64,000 nt of DNA from Dermatemys mawii (GCA_007922305.1 ML677330.1:1577109-1641108), one strand, 5' to 3'; positions 24,381 through 34,097 are shown, numbered from the stretch's first letter. Notes: a model not told the origin generated them from the letters alone. Translations and numbers: made by a program.

Positions 24381-24795
24381 TAGAGGCTTCCACTTTATCC
24401 CATGTATCTTGCCAGCTGTGGTACAGACTTTAAGCATTTTCCAGTCTAAGGATGCAGACATCCTTATATAACTCGTATAATCTTCCAGCTCACCTGCAAC
24501 TTTAGACTTCTTAAAGTCCTCTCAATCTGATCTGCAAATTTCACACACTTGCCAAATTCTTGGCAAATTTTCATGAAAGGCCCTTCACATTCCAGAGGGC
24601 AGCACATCAAACCACATCTTAATCCAAACTGTCTTTTCCGCTCCCCCCACACCTCATAATCAAAGTTAGAAAACATTTCCAAAAGTGAAGACTTCTGATA
24701 CTTCAACTTGTCGCGGCTAACAACTTGTGTGAACCCTCCCTTCCCTACCCCGGAATTATAAGACTTGTCTGTGTAATCTGTCAGTGACCTCACAT

Positions 24796-25484
24796 TACTC
24801 CCGAGGGAATTCTGCACCAAAAAAATAAGAATTCTGTGCACAATATTTTAAAATTCTGCAAATGTTATTTGTCAAAATAACACTACATAGTCACACAAGT
24901 TTCAATTATTGTGGTAATTTATTTCAAAATATCTGTCAGCAAGTATGTCTGGATCAATTCAGAGACACAAAACAATTCCCCGGGATTAGAGAGTTAAAGA
25001 CACCCCTATGACAACCTAGTTTCTGTTTCTCTGCCTCCTCTCCCCCAGAGCCAAGCTGAGAGGCCTGATACTCACAACCCTTCCCTGCAGAGCTCAGCTG
25101 CAGGGCATGCCCCCAGTCTATATATCTGAACCCTCTATTCCTTAGAGCCCAGCCACAGAGCCCCCCCAGCCCAGACACCTACACTTCCTCCCTACCATAA
25201 CCTGATGCTCCCCACCATAGCCCCACCATGGCCTGATGCTGGGTCCTGGGCTTGCATGAAGTTTCTTGCACCCCACCACCTTTCTTCAGGGCAAGCAGGG
25301 ATCTAAAGCTGCCAGGAATGCTCCAGGTCCTTCCCCGTGGCAGTGGCTTCTATGTGTGAGCTGGGCTCTGATGGGTCCACCAGCTCCTAGTGGCGGCCAG
25401 CAGTACTGCAGCCCATTTCTATGGGAGAAATTAATTTCTGCAACATTCTTTATTGTGCAGTAATGCAAAATTCCTCCAGGAATA
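24796..25484. mobile_element. Non-autonomous DNA transposon with 6-bp duplications (689 bp)
   Basis: Left end TACTCCCGAGGGAATTCTGC; right end GCAAAATTCCTCCAGGAATA (inverted, about 16 of 20 matching). TCACAT flanks both sides (24790-24795 and 25485-25490). The left 200 bp are AT-rich (AATTCTGCAAATGTTATTTG). The right 450 bp are a C-rich, CCCAGCC-repeating block. No transposase. The superfamily is unresolved. Confidence 0.8.
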
Positions 25485-25594
25485 TCACATGAGAAACTGT
25501 AGATGGATTGGTTTTGTTTGGGCAAAATTAGTGGCATTGAGGTGGTTTTAACTCAAAAGGATTTACAGTGTTGATTCAGAAATTACCAAGTGAG

Positions 25595-25680
25595 GTTTTG
25601 TGGCCTGTATAATGCAGGAGGTCAGGGTAGATGATGATAATGGTCCCTTCTGTCTTTAAAATCTATGAATTAAAGTAAGG
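25595..25680 (+). mobile_element. CR1-type LINE 3'-end fragment
   Basis: GGCCTGTATAATGCAGGAGG, GGTAGATGATGATAATGG, TCCCTTCTGTC and AAAATCTATGAATTAAAG form the conserved CR1 3' end. It is heavily 5'-truncated. Confidence 0.7.
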
Positions 25681-26594
25681 CTGAGTATAGAAAGCATGGT
25701 ACAGCCTTACCTATGGAGAGAGTGCTGTCTCCCCATAATAACTGTAGCTTTATGGTAGCAATGTGCAGAAATTCATGTTGCTGCTGGAAGCATATTTGCA
25801 GGACACAGAGTCACTCTATCAAAACTGGGACATTGCCACAAAATGTTAGATTTCTTCATTAAATAGGACTATTCTCTACTAAGCCATGTAATGATGCACC
25901 AGTATTTATTACAGATTTTTCAGATATTGTTTTGAACACATTTTGATATAAAAATGTCCTATTGAAAATACACAGAATATTGTGTTGAGCCAAATAGGGC
26001 TACATGTAGCCTTTTAGGCACAGCCTAGCCTTGGAGTAGTGTGGACCACCTAGTGGGAGCACCAGAAGACATTGTTCCTGAGGAAGGCATCCCCTTGCAT
26101 GTCTAGGTAGCACTGCTGGTCGGTGTGGAATGGAGTCCATCATGATTTATGTCACTTTGTGGTAATGTATGCTCCAAGAGATGCTAGCAAGAAGCACTCC
26201 CATCATCATTCAGGACAGCATAGGTACTGCAGTTGTGGTGTGACCCTGCACAGGGTGTGCCCTTTTTACTCCCTTGTGCATGTGGCAGCCACAGTCTGGT
26301 CTTCAGTTTTATCTGCTCTTTTTGTCTCCTTTCATGCTATCCTTTACTCTTGCAAACAGCCTCCTAATGAATGTGCTGAAAGCAAGCACACTCATTCTCA
26401 TTAAATCACTTCTGAAAACTCATCTGTTCCATGTAGCCTGACAGCAATAAAGCCCCTATATCACTTTGTCTACTGTACTTGTTCACACTTATACATTCCT
26501 AGTCAAGGCTATTGTATTTTATTTCATTTTAGCAGATCTTACTGTTGTAAAGTATCAGGTACAGTTATAGCACTACCCAAATAATAAATAATTC

Positions 26595-27036
26595 TAAGAG
26601 TGGGTGTAGAGAAAGTAGATAAGGAATGTTGTTTACTACTTCTCAGAATACAAGAACTAGGAGGTCACCAAATGAAATTAATAGGCAGCAGGTTTAAAAC
26701 AAATAAAAGGAAGTATTTCTTCACACAACACACAGTCAACCTGTGGAACTCCTTGCCAGAGAATATTGTGAAGGCCAAGACCATAACAGGGTTCAAGAAA
26801 GAACTAGATATATTCATGGAGGATAGGTCCATCAATGACTATTAACCAGGATGGATGAGAATGGTATCCCTAGCCTCTGTTTGCCAGATGCTGGGAATGG
26901 GCAACAGTGAATGGATGACTTGATGATTACCTGTTCTGTTCATTCCCTCTGGACACCTGGCACTGGCTACTGTTGGAAAACAGGATATTTGGCTAGATGG
27001 TCCTTTGGTCTGACCAAGCAGGGCCATTCTTATGTC
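26595..27036 (+). mobile_element. CR1-type LINE, ORF2 C-terminus and 3' UTR
   Basis: A frame at 26600-26845 reads, in its second half, F(F)TQHTVNLWNSLPENIVKAK and then FKKELDIFM. This is the end of CR1 ORF2 (a region close to VxxWNxLPxEVV and a terminal FKxxLD). The 3' UTR follows, including the GGATATTTGGCTAGATGG / GGTCTGACCAAGCAGGGCC / ATTCTTATGT terminus also seen at 59755-59875. It is 5'-truncated at about 26595. Confidence 0.85.
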
Positions 27037-27064
27037 CAATCTCAAGAGGAGCTTAACACCCAAA

Positions 27065-27465
27065 GGATGGTTGTGTGGTCAAGGCACAGGGCTGAGATTC
27101 AGGATATCTGGGTTCAATTACTATCTTTAGCAAGTATCTCCTGTTTAACCTTGGGCAAGTCACACAGGTGGGATTTTCAAAAGTATGTAGCTTTGGCCTA
27201 ACTCTGCTCCCATTGGGAGTTTTACCATTGACTGCTGTGGAAGCAGAGTTGGGCCAAGAGTGGGCACCTTTGAAAATCCCATCCTTAAACTCTGTGCTTC
27301 AGTTCTCCATCCGTCAAAAGAGAATAATATTATTTCCTTTCTACCACCCTTTGCCTATGTCATCTATGTAGATTATACTCTCTTTAGGGAGAATACTGCC
27401 CCAGCACAATGTGGGCTTGATCTTAGTTGGGATCTCTAGGTGCTACAGTGATTAATATTAATTTT
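27065..27465 (+). repeat. tRNA-derived SINE split by a small palindromic transposon
   Basis: GTTGTGTGGTCAAGGCACAGG is the tRNA-like head, GGGTTCAATTACTATC the B-box region, and ACCTTGGGCAAGTCACA the body. After the insert (27167-27284), TTAAACTCTGTGCTTCAG resumes and the tail follows. Confidence 0.75.
27167..27284. mobile_element. Small palindromic transposon (GGGATTTTCAAA termini) inside the SINE
   Basis: The left end GGTGGGATTTTCAAAAGT and right end ACCTTTGAAAATCCCATCC are inverted repeats. The middle is also roughly palindromic (CTCCCATTGGGAG). The SINE body continues on both sides. Diverged relatives occur at about 15878-15946, 21365-21475, 23280-23370, 41050-41160, 53040-53230, 56930-57065 and 61487-61560. 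Confidence 0.7.
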
Positions 27466-28899
27466 GTGTTGCTAGCCCTTTCACTTTTCACATGTCTTGT
27501 GATATTTGGTGTTTTGTTTAAAGTCCAAACACCTGGAACCAGAGGATGATGTGAAACTCTCTGGCTTCATTTTAGAAAGGTAAATGTCTAATCCTCAGGG
27601 GAGAAAAAGAGAAAAGCTTGAAAATATTCCCCCAAGGACTCAAAAATCAGACTGCAAATAGAAAAACCCCAAACTGATTAGTTGTCAATATCTCATGATC
27701 TGGAGTAGAGTGGGGAGGTCTGACTCCTGATTTTTGAATGGTTGGGGTTGACCATATTGAAAACTACAAAGTATGAACACATTCCAATCACACTGAAATC
27801 AGTGCAAGTTAAGAGCATTCAGATCTTTGTGGGATTGGCTCATTTATAACTGGATTTCTTGTACTAAAACCTACTGCTTTAACCTTCTGTCATGAGACTG
27901 CCAGCCCTTTGTCATATTGTAAAACACTAAGTACATATACAGTGCTAACTAATAAGAAGTTGGTAGTGATCACATCAGGATGTGACAGGTGAGACTGGAA
28001 AGATGTGAAAACTAAGCTATGGACATGCAAGTGCTATAAACGGTAATCATGAGAAAATGATGGTTAAGCAGCTAGCAGCCTAAATTCTCTGACCCACAAT
28101 GTGGATTGTACGTTTAACATGAATATAAACAACACACATGTCCTAGTATCATAAAGCTTTGGCAGCCTGTCTGTGAGCGCCTCTCTGTAGAGGAGAGGTG
28201 AGTATAGAAAAGTTCAGCTACATCCACATGCCCACTACCGATCACATGATCTGCAGTGATTTTAGCTGCCACATGCAACTGCATTAACATATGAGCATCC
28301 TGCTGATTTTCCCTCCTTATTCATTGCTGGAGCACACACAGGTACATATACTGTTCCAAGTCCATCACTTCATTCATACCTCAATTACAGAACAATCTAG
28401 AGAGGTGGTTCATTTCAACTAGAAAAAATGAGTGGATCCCTCCTAACTTATTTAAATCTTTCTGAAATATTTCACAATAAATTGAACATTCATTTGGACA
28501 CTAGCTCTTGACCTAAATTTCAGTCCTTGCTTGTTTATTTAAAGATTACTTCAGCTGACTCTTATGTTTCAGTATTTTTGTCTAATTTACTGAACATCCT
28601 TATAGGCCCTCTATAGGAGAGTCCCATCCCCCATTTCAGATCTCAGTGGTGCAGTCCATTTTGACATTCAGCTAGAGAACCTGTCTGCTTCATCAACTGC
28701 AGAGGGAGAGCTGTCTCCTGGGTCCTGAAGCCCACCAAATTCTTACCCTTTGCACCCATCCCATCAACCAAAGAACTATATAAATTCATCTCTAAGGATG
28801 GTCAAGTCAGGTCAAATTCTGCCAGATATTTAAGCCTCAGAATTGAAGGCTTTATTAGAATCCTAAAAGCAATCAAAATATTCTCATGATTTTAAATAT

Positions 28900-29069
28900 T
28901 GTTGGGGGATGGAGGAAGGGGAGAATAGTTTGCAGATCCCAGGGGACTACAGACCACTGCACTACATAGAAGTGTTTGGAATCCATGCTTAAGATTTCCA
29001 TAGGGGTCCACCCCTCCATTCAATTTTTTTTAGGGGACCACAAATGGAAAAAAAGGTTGAAAACCACTG
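28900..29069. mobile_element. hAT-type transposon fragment (right end)
   Basis: AGGGGACCACAAATGGAA...GGTTGAAAACCACTG ends in a typical hAT terminal sequence (complement CAGTGGTTTTCAACC). The left end is not resolved; GCAGATCCCAGGGGAC near 28935 may be its subterminal part. Confidence 0.5.
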
Positions 29070-29689
29070 AACTAATGCATCCTTGAACATGATACTGGAG
29101 GTGAAAATGACTAATTACAAAAGTGAAAGTGACTAGTATCAGTGCTTAAACTGAAAGAGGGGGGAAACCAGCATAAAAGGCATCGTTTGTTCATAAAGAA
29201 AAAATAAAGTAGGCTTTGTAAAAATTCAGTAAGTTTGTCCTCAGGTATGATATTTAACCTGACAGCATCTATTTAAATTGTTTTGTGGATACAGCTGAGT
29301 TGGAGGGGATGAGGGTAATGTGTAACATACATAACTATAAATATCTATTTTAGTGCTAGCCACCATATACATTTATAGTGTATCCATCACTGCGGTATCT
29401 AGGGACCAGTGGTAACCAGGCTGAGTTTTCTGGCCAGTCCTGTATATTAGGATGTACACGAGGCTAAACAGTGGTTGCCAGAGCAGAATCTGACTGGTGG
29501 ACGATTAATATTATCTCCAAAGTTAATTGAAGGAAATTATTCAAATTAGTACTAGCAGGGAAGGGAGGGAGAGAGAATTTGATTGAGACAATTGATCTAA
29601 TTCTCTTCCCGTCGCCCCCAGGTGATTTCCTGTCACAAAGGAAAGAAATGTTAATATTCAGTTTCAAATCCAGACTCTGTGAAAATGTG

Positions 29690-30294
29690 CTGTACGCTTT
29701 GTTCCGCTATTAGCAGTACTTCATGTTTCCTGGGATGTGTATGTTTTTATTAGTCTAACGTGAAAATCGTGGGTAAAGTCATTAGCAGCTTCCAGGGCTG
29801 GGAGCTTGGGCAGCGTGTCTCATTCAAAGCCATAAAGGAAGTGAACGTGATTAGATGCCAAAGAAGCTCATGCTCAGAGATTATTTCCTTAGTGCTGCAG
29901 CCTAGTCTAAATTATTTTATTTCCCAGTTTTTGCATGAGTCAGACTGTCTTGTGCTAAACGGTGGAGGGTTTTCTAGCCCGGGGGCTACGTTTGCACTTG
30001 CAGGAGGTATATGCATGTCACCGTGAGCAAGCAGAGGCTAAACTCTACACAGACGGGCACTAAGACCGCAACGCCTCCATTTCCTCTCAGGGTGGATGCA
30101 GAAGCGGAGAGGAGGAGACCTCCAGACACGGGTGGAGAAGGATAGGAAGAGGAGAAAAGCAATGCGAAATCAAGGCTATAGCTGAGAGAGACAGAAAGAG
30201 AGGGGGAGAGAGAAAGGGGCGATTGAAGGGAAAGATCTTGAGATACTATATTTATATTTAGACTTAGGAAGGCATCCCCCCGAAGATTGGTCCA
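29690..30294 (+). promoter_or_regulatory. ELOVL6: Candidate ELOVL6 5' leader and proximal upstream region
   Basis: This is mostly single-copy-looking sequence just upstream of the ATG, with little resemblance to the surrounding repeats. From about 30090 to the ATG it is purine-rich (GA-rich runs around 30100-30230), as many 5' leaders are. A pyrimidine tract ending in CTCTCAG at 30081-30090 could be a 3' splice site, which would make 30091-30294 the 5' part of a second exon with an untranslated exon farther upstream. An 11-bp palindrome ATTGGTCCAAT (30286-30296, an inverted CCAAT pair) overlaps the ATG. No TATA box at a convincing distance was found. The transcription start cannot be placed from sequence alone. 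Confidence 0.5.
30091..30294 (+). other. ELOVL6: Possible 5'-UTR portion of the ELOVL6 first coding exon
   Basis: The tract CCTCCATTTCCTCTCAG ending at 30090 fits a vertebrate acceptor (pyrimidine tract then CAG with no intervening AG). If used, the exon would be 30091-30383 and the promoter would lie farther upstream. The alternative is that transcription starts within or just before this block and there is no acceptor. Both are inference; transcript data would decide. Confidence 0.3.
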
Positions 30295-30383
30295 ATGAAC
30301 ATGTCAGTGTTGACTTTGCAAGAATACGAATTTGAAAAGCAATTCAACGAGAATGAAGCCATCCAGTGGATGCAAGAGAATTG
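30295..30383 (+). CDS. ELOVL6: ELOVL6 first coding exon (fatty-acid elongase 6, N-terminus)
   Basis: The frame from the ATG at 30295 gives 29 codons plus two bases, beginning [17 protein letters not shown] and ending in QWMQEN plus the split Trp codon TG|G. I recognise this as the N-terminus of ELOVL6, the ER-membrane condensing enzyme that elongates C12-C16 saturated and monounsaturated acyl-CoAs with malonyl-CoA toward C18. The exon carries only the lumenal or cytosolic N-terminal tail; the membrane segments and the catalytic HxxHH histidine box lie in later exons, which I do not see here. The donor must be GTAGGT at 30384, because using the next GT (30388) would read an in-frame TAG. In this family the next exon should complete W30 and continue with KK. 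A second ATG two codons in (30301) is also in frame. Identification rests on recall of the family, not a search; the match is essentially residue for residue, so I regard it as firm. Confidence 0.95.
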
Positions 30384-30537
30384 GTAGGTGATGGCTAATG
30401 TAGTATTTACCAGTAGCAAACTGTAGCTCTCTCTCTCTGAGCATGTGTGTTTTATATCTATGGATGGATTAGACATAATTGATTACAGGGTAATCGCTGA
30501 GCCGGTCTGTGTATATTACTGGCTCCGATGAGGTGCA

Positions 30538-30580
30538 GTGGTGTGTGTGTATGTATGTGTATATATAAACATACATACCA
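30538..30580. repeat. (TG)n(TATG)n microsatellite near the ELOVL6 exon
   Basis: GTGTGTGTGT then ATGTATGTGTATATATA and an inverted ACATACATACCA; a second GT run is at 30591-30623. Confidence 0.8.
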
Positions 30581-31099
30581 CTCTGCATCCGTGTGTGTGC
30601 ATCTGCACATTAGTGGGTGTGTGTGAATTATTCCAGTGACATAACAAGCCACACAATAAAAGCTCAGGGATACTAAGATTGAGAGCCTGCCCTGTTTGCT
30701 TAATTTTTAAAAAGTTATATAACACCGATCGCAACCCCACTAATAAAAATATTTTTTATGAGCTAAAACGATTCCCTGCGCCCTCCTTCCATTTTACTTT
30801 TGTTCCTCGTTCGCTCTCGTACCCCCCTTTGCTATCTCCCTCATGCCCTTCTTTTCTCCTTGCACCTCCTTTCTGTACGTGTGCCCCATTTCCTCTTTCG
30901 GGGGGTCTCCCCCACTTTCCCCTTCCCACTGCTCCAGTGACCCCCTTCCAACTCGGACGCAGGAGAACAAGTTAAAAGCAAAACACGAGGAACGGGCGAG
31001 TGTCCTTGCAATAAAACGTAAACTGCAGCCAGGCTCCTGTGAACTTTTGATGCATGTCTGTGGCGGCGGAGCTCTCCGGTGGCCTGGATTTATCAGACA

Positions 31100-31690
31100 A
31101 AGGGGGAAGTTAAAGTGCGTAGGGGCAGGCGGGGAAGTGGTGCGGGAAAAGTTCCCATGCAGGGCACATCACGTCGGCGCTGAGCGCATCGGCGGGCAGA
31201 GCGAGCCGGAGCACGGAGCCGCCCGGCGGGGTTTGTAACGTGCATGTGTATCCGCCGGGAGGATGTGCGAGAACAAACAAACGCGGGGTCCTCGAGGCTT
31301 GGAGCTGGAAAAAGCCTGTTGTGAGCTCTGCCCAGACGCCGGCGGGGGCATCCACCGCGCGAGAGCTCGCCGGCGAGACTGTCTCTCTCGCAGCCCTCCG
31401 GTCTCTCTTTGATGAGCGAGCCGGAGACGCTACCGGGTCGCTGGCGACAGGGTGCACGCTCCGCCTCTGCGATTTGAGGGCGCGGGGCTTTCCCGGCTGG
31501 CAGGTCCCGGGACCGCCGAGCCGCCATCCCCCGGCCGCCCGGCCGCACACGTGCGCCGCTCTCCGGGGCTCGCTCGCCTCCCTTTCGAATCGGTCACTCC
31601 GCCTTCCGCTCCCGCCCGCGGCTCAACATCGCCCCATGAGCTGCCGCATTTAACTCTCCTCCTTCTTCTCCCCGGGGCCTAGGCTGTGCG
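31100..31690. promoter_or_regulatory. CpG island inside ELOVL6 intron 1
   Basis: CG dinucleotides are dense (for example GCGCATCGGCGGGC near 31180, and repeated CCG/CGG runs around 31330-31620), while the rest of the window is CpG-poor. The island begins about 0.7 kb downstream of the exon-1 donor. It contains a palindromic E-box CACGTG at 31548-31553. Two overlapping minus-strand frames of about 150 codons cross it, but GC-rich DNA keeps frames open by chance and neither product resembles a known family. It probably marks a promoter: an alternative ELOVL6 start, an antisense transcript, or the broad downstream part of the main promoter. Confidence 0.8.
31548..31553. promoter_or_regulatory. 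E-box CACGTG in the CpG island
   Basis: This is an exact palindromic CACGTG inside the island. ELOVL6 is a known lipogenic target of SREBP-1c and ChREBP/MLX, bHLH-ZIP factors that bind E-box-type sites, so the site is suggestive. A single 6-mer is weak evidence. Confidence 0.25.
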
Positions 31691-31916
31691 GGGGAGAGGC
31701 GGCCCTGCCATGGTGCACGGGGCTGGGGGTGTCCACAGCTGTGCTGGGGCTGCCTCGTTTCCCCGGGCCGGAAGCAGCTGGAGACTGGGGTCCTCGATAG
31801 CAGCAGGGACTGGGATGCGGGGTGGGGGTGGAAGAAACCATTGCAACCCCCGGAATGGGAGAACTGCCAGACCCCAACTAATAAACCATGTCGGGACCCC
31901 CAAAATGATGAGCGCC

Positions 31917-31928
31917 TTAAAATCATGA
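31917..31928. repeat. Target-site duplication, left copy
   Basis: TTAAAATCATGA, identical to 32143-32154, flanks the Penelope-like insertion. Confidence 0.85.
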
Positions 31929-32142
31929 CAGGTTTAAGATTAGCAGCCCTGTTAGTCTGTGTCCTTATATAAGACGATGGAGACTTGTGGCACCTAAGAG
32001 ACTAACCAGTTTATTTCAGTATGAGCTTTCGTGGGCTATAGCCCGCTTTATGGGATGCAATTAAGTGGGCTATAGCCCACGAAAGCTTATGCTGAAATAA
32101 ACTGGCTAGTCTCTAAGGTGCCACAAGTCTCCATCGTCTTAT
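31929..32142 (-). mobile_element. Penelope-like palindromic element with hammerhead relics, copy 2
   Basis: Two arms of about 75-85 bp face each other: AAGACGATGGAGACTTGTGG near 31971 and its complement CCACAAGTCTCCATCGTCTT ending at 32140. Flanks are a perfect 12-bp direct repeat TTAAAATCATGA (31917-31928 and 32143-32154). The right arm has stem GTGGGC-TATA-GCCCAC (32065-32080), then GAAA (32081-32084), then GC-TTAT-GC-T. That is the stem II, conserved GAAA and 3-bp stem III layout of a minimal hammerhead ribozyme, as known in Penelope-like elements. The CUGAUGA box is CAATTAA and the cleavage-site base is G, so it should be inactive. The left arm has the same layout on the minus strand. Confidence 0.8.
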
Positions 32143-32154
32143 TTAAAATCATGA
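32143..32154. repeat. Target-site duplication, right copy (overlaps a hAT target site)
   Basis: TTAAAATCATGA, identical to 31917-31928. Bases 32148-32155 also form the left 8-bp duplication of the hAT element that starts at 32156. Confidence 0.85.
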
Positions 32155-32155
32155 G

Positions 32156-32768
32156 TAAGGCTACGATTTGATCACAGATACTTTTAGTAAAAGTCAGGAC
32201 AGGTCACAGGCAATTAGTGTGACCAGATACCACGTGTGAAAAATTGGGACTGCGGTGGTGGGGGGGTGGGGGAATAGGAGCCTATAGGAGAAAAAGACCC
32301 AAAAACTGGGACTGTCTCTATAAAATCAGAACATCTGGTTCCCCTTATGGGCAATAAAGAAAAATTTTGGGAAGCCGTGACCTTTTTATTAAAAATATCT
32401 GAGACAAAATGGGGATCTGCCATCCCCACACTGCCTGCAGTGGGGCAGCTGTGCGGTGACTAGGAGCTGTGGGTCCTCTGAGGCCCAGGGTTGGGAGTGG
32501 TGGGGCCCCCCACCACTTGCAGCAGCTGAGGGCTGCAGGGTAGCCCTGCCATTCCCGGGGCCTGCGGTGGAGGGAGCATGAGGGTTCCCCACTGCCTGCA
32601 GTGACTTGGAGCTTTGGGGGCTGCCAGAGGCAGCGGGGGTACCCCACAGCTCCCTGCCCTCATCGACAGCAGGGGACCCTGCAGCTCCCGACCGCCCCAG
32701 GCAGAGAGGTCATTGGAAGTCATAGATTCTGCGACTTCTGCATCCTATGTGACTAAATTGTGGCCTTA
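32156..32768. mobile_element. hAT-type non-autonomous transposon with internal cargo
   Basis: Terminal inverted repeats are TAAGGCTACGATTT (left) and AAATTGTGGCCTTA (right). The flanking 8-bp duplications ATCATGAG (32148-32155) and ATCACAAG (32769-32776) match at 6 of 8 positions. Subterminal TTTTAGTAAAAGTCAGGACAGG matches the block at 43140-43210. The interior (about 32400-32700) is a GC-rich stretch of CTGCAG-rich sequence with no transposase. Confidence 0.8.
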
Positions 32769-33049
32769 ATCACAAGTCTTGAAACTAATTAATCATAAAT
32801 ATTGGTTTCTTTCTATGTGCCTTCTGGTTTCTCCCATCTTTAGGCTGCACTCATGTCACATGTTTTTCTGGCAACCAAGAGAGCTAGAAGTTTCCTTTGG
32901 GTAGGAAATGAAAGCCAAGAGTCTCACCTCATCACATGCTTACAGGACCTGGGGCTTTAACAAATACACAAATATCATGAGATTCATTATAAAATCAACA
33001 CTAAAGTGGTCAGGTGAAAAGCAAAGCCGCCGGTGCGAGACTCAGAGCC

Positions 33050-33480
33050 TTCCACGACCTCCTCTGCCACTGTGGTTTGATTATGCGTGAAAAGCTTTAT
33101 CTGGTGCTGCACTTCCCCTGTGCCCCTTCCCCTGTCCTGCACCCCCTCTTCTCTCCCAGCTTCCTGTACCGCCCATCCCTTACCCTCTGCATCTGTCTTC
33201 CAGTGCACACTGGGCCCNNNNNNNNNNTCACCTCCAACTTTGTGCCATACTTCCCCCTCCTTCCCCTCCCTTTGGCGCTTATGCTTGCTTGTGTTGATGC
33301 ACTCTGCCTCCATTGTACCAAACCTCTCATTTCTTTGCCTCTATGCTGCATCCTTCCCGTCATATCCTATGTCCCATCCCTTCACTCCTTTACCACACGC
33401 TCCCCTCACTTCCCTAGCCATCTCTCTTCTCATCCTGTTACCCCAATGCTTCGCACAGTGAGTAACTTCCCTGTTTCCCC
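33050..33480. other. Pyrimidine-rich stretch containing an assembly gap
   Basis: C/T-rich on the + strand (CCCCTTCCCCTGTCC, CCCTCCTTCCCCTCCC, and so on) on both sides of a run of Ns. Overlapping open frames on both strands that cross the Ns are artefacts of composition and of the unknown bases. No repeat family is assigned. Confidence 0.7.
33218..33227. other. Assembly gap (10 N)
   Basis: Exactly ten N characters; probably a placeholder of unknown true length. Confidence 0.99.
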
Positions 33481-34097
33481 TGGGGGTGATAGATGAGGGA
33501 CAGGAGATAGCTACAGGCTAAGGCTGTACATCCTGGGTTTGCTAGGCCAAATGATCCAAGGCCCTCACTGGGGTACCAGGGATGCTTCTGGGATAGCTCA
33601 TTGGCACATGTGGCTTCTAGACAGCAATGAATTAAAATGACCATTAAATGCTTTGATTTTCTGTTCACCTGCAGGAGAGATTATTAGGGAAATTAGCTCC
33701 TGAAGGGTACCTACTCAGGCACTCTGTTCAGCCTGATTGTTTGTTTTGCCTTTGTTTTTATTTTCTTCGATCTTAAAAATCTTATTAGGTTTACTAGCTT
33801 TGGATCTTGTTCCTTTTGTTCTTCCTCTCAGCTCCTGGAGAAACGTACCCTTATGATATAACATTTCAGTAAAAGGGTGGAGGCAGAGATACTCAATGGG
33901 CAGATTGCAGGCCAAATCTGGACCTCCAGACACTTTTGAACAGACTGCAAAATATTTTATTTACTTATCGTTGTTGTTTTTGTATAATTTTCTTTTGGAA
34001 TCTGCACCGTGATTATACCTGGACAAAAAATAATTGATTACCCTGGGGTGGAGGAAATTGCTCCCTCAATAAATACTTTCGTAAGCCCACTAGGGAA

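Larger units (their letters stand above)
1..29690. other. Intergenic region upstream of ELOVL6, repeat-rich, no exon recognised
   Basis: No frame here reads as a conserved vertebrate protein apart from transposon relics. In mammals the gene beyond the 5' side of ELOVL6 is ENPEP, and none of its exons was recognised. Stretches in which I see nothing I can name include 1600-2220, 2815-3820, 4500-5240, 5510-6520, 6730-7370, 8710-12000, 12690-14580, 15000-16780, 19430-19780, 19980-21360, 22510-23280, 23500-23940, 25690-26590 and 27470-28890. Open frames of 60-117 codons in these stretches look random. Confidence 0.7.

Noticed and set aside
30301..30383. Alternative ELOVL6 start at the second ATG (30301)
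   Set aside because: The family protein begins MNMSV, so the upstream ATG at 30295 is the conserved start.
30388..30393. Alternative donor GTGATG at 30388
   Set aside because: Using it would place an in-frame TAG before the junction; the GT at 30384 keeps the frame for W30.
31093..31550. Two overlapping minus-strand frames of about 150 codons in the CpG island
   Set aside because: Arg/Pro/Ala-rich products with no family resemblance. GC-rich DNA lacks stop codons by composition, and both frames overlap + strand frames of similar quality.
33014..33496. 160-codon + strand frame
   Set aside because: It runs through ten Ns and a low-complexity C/T tract; the product is compositional.
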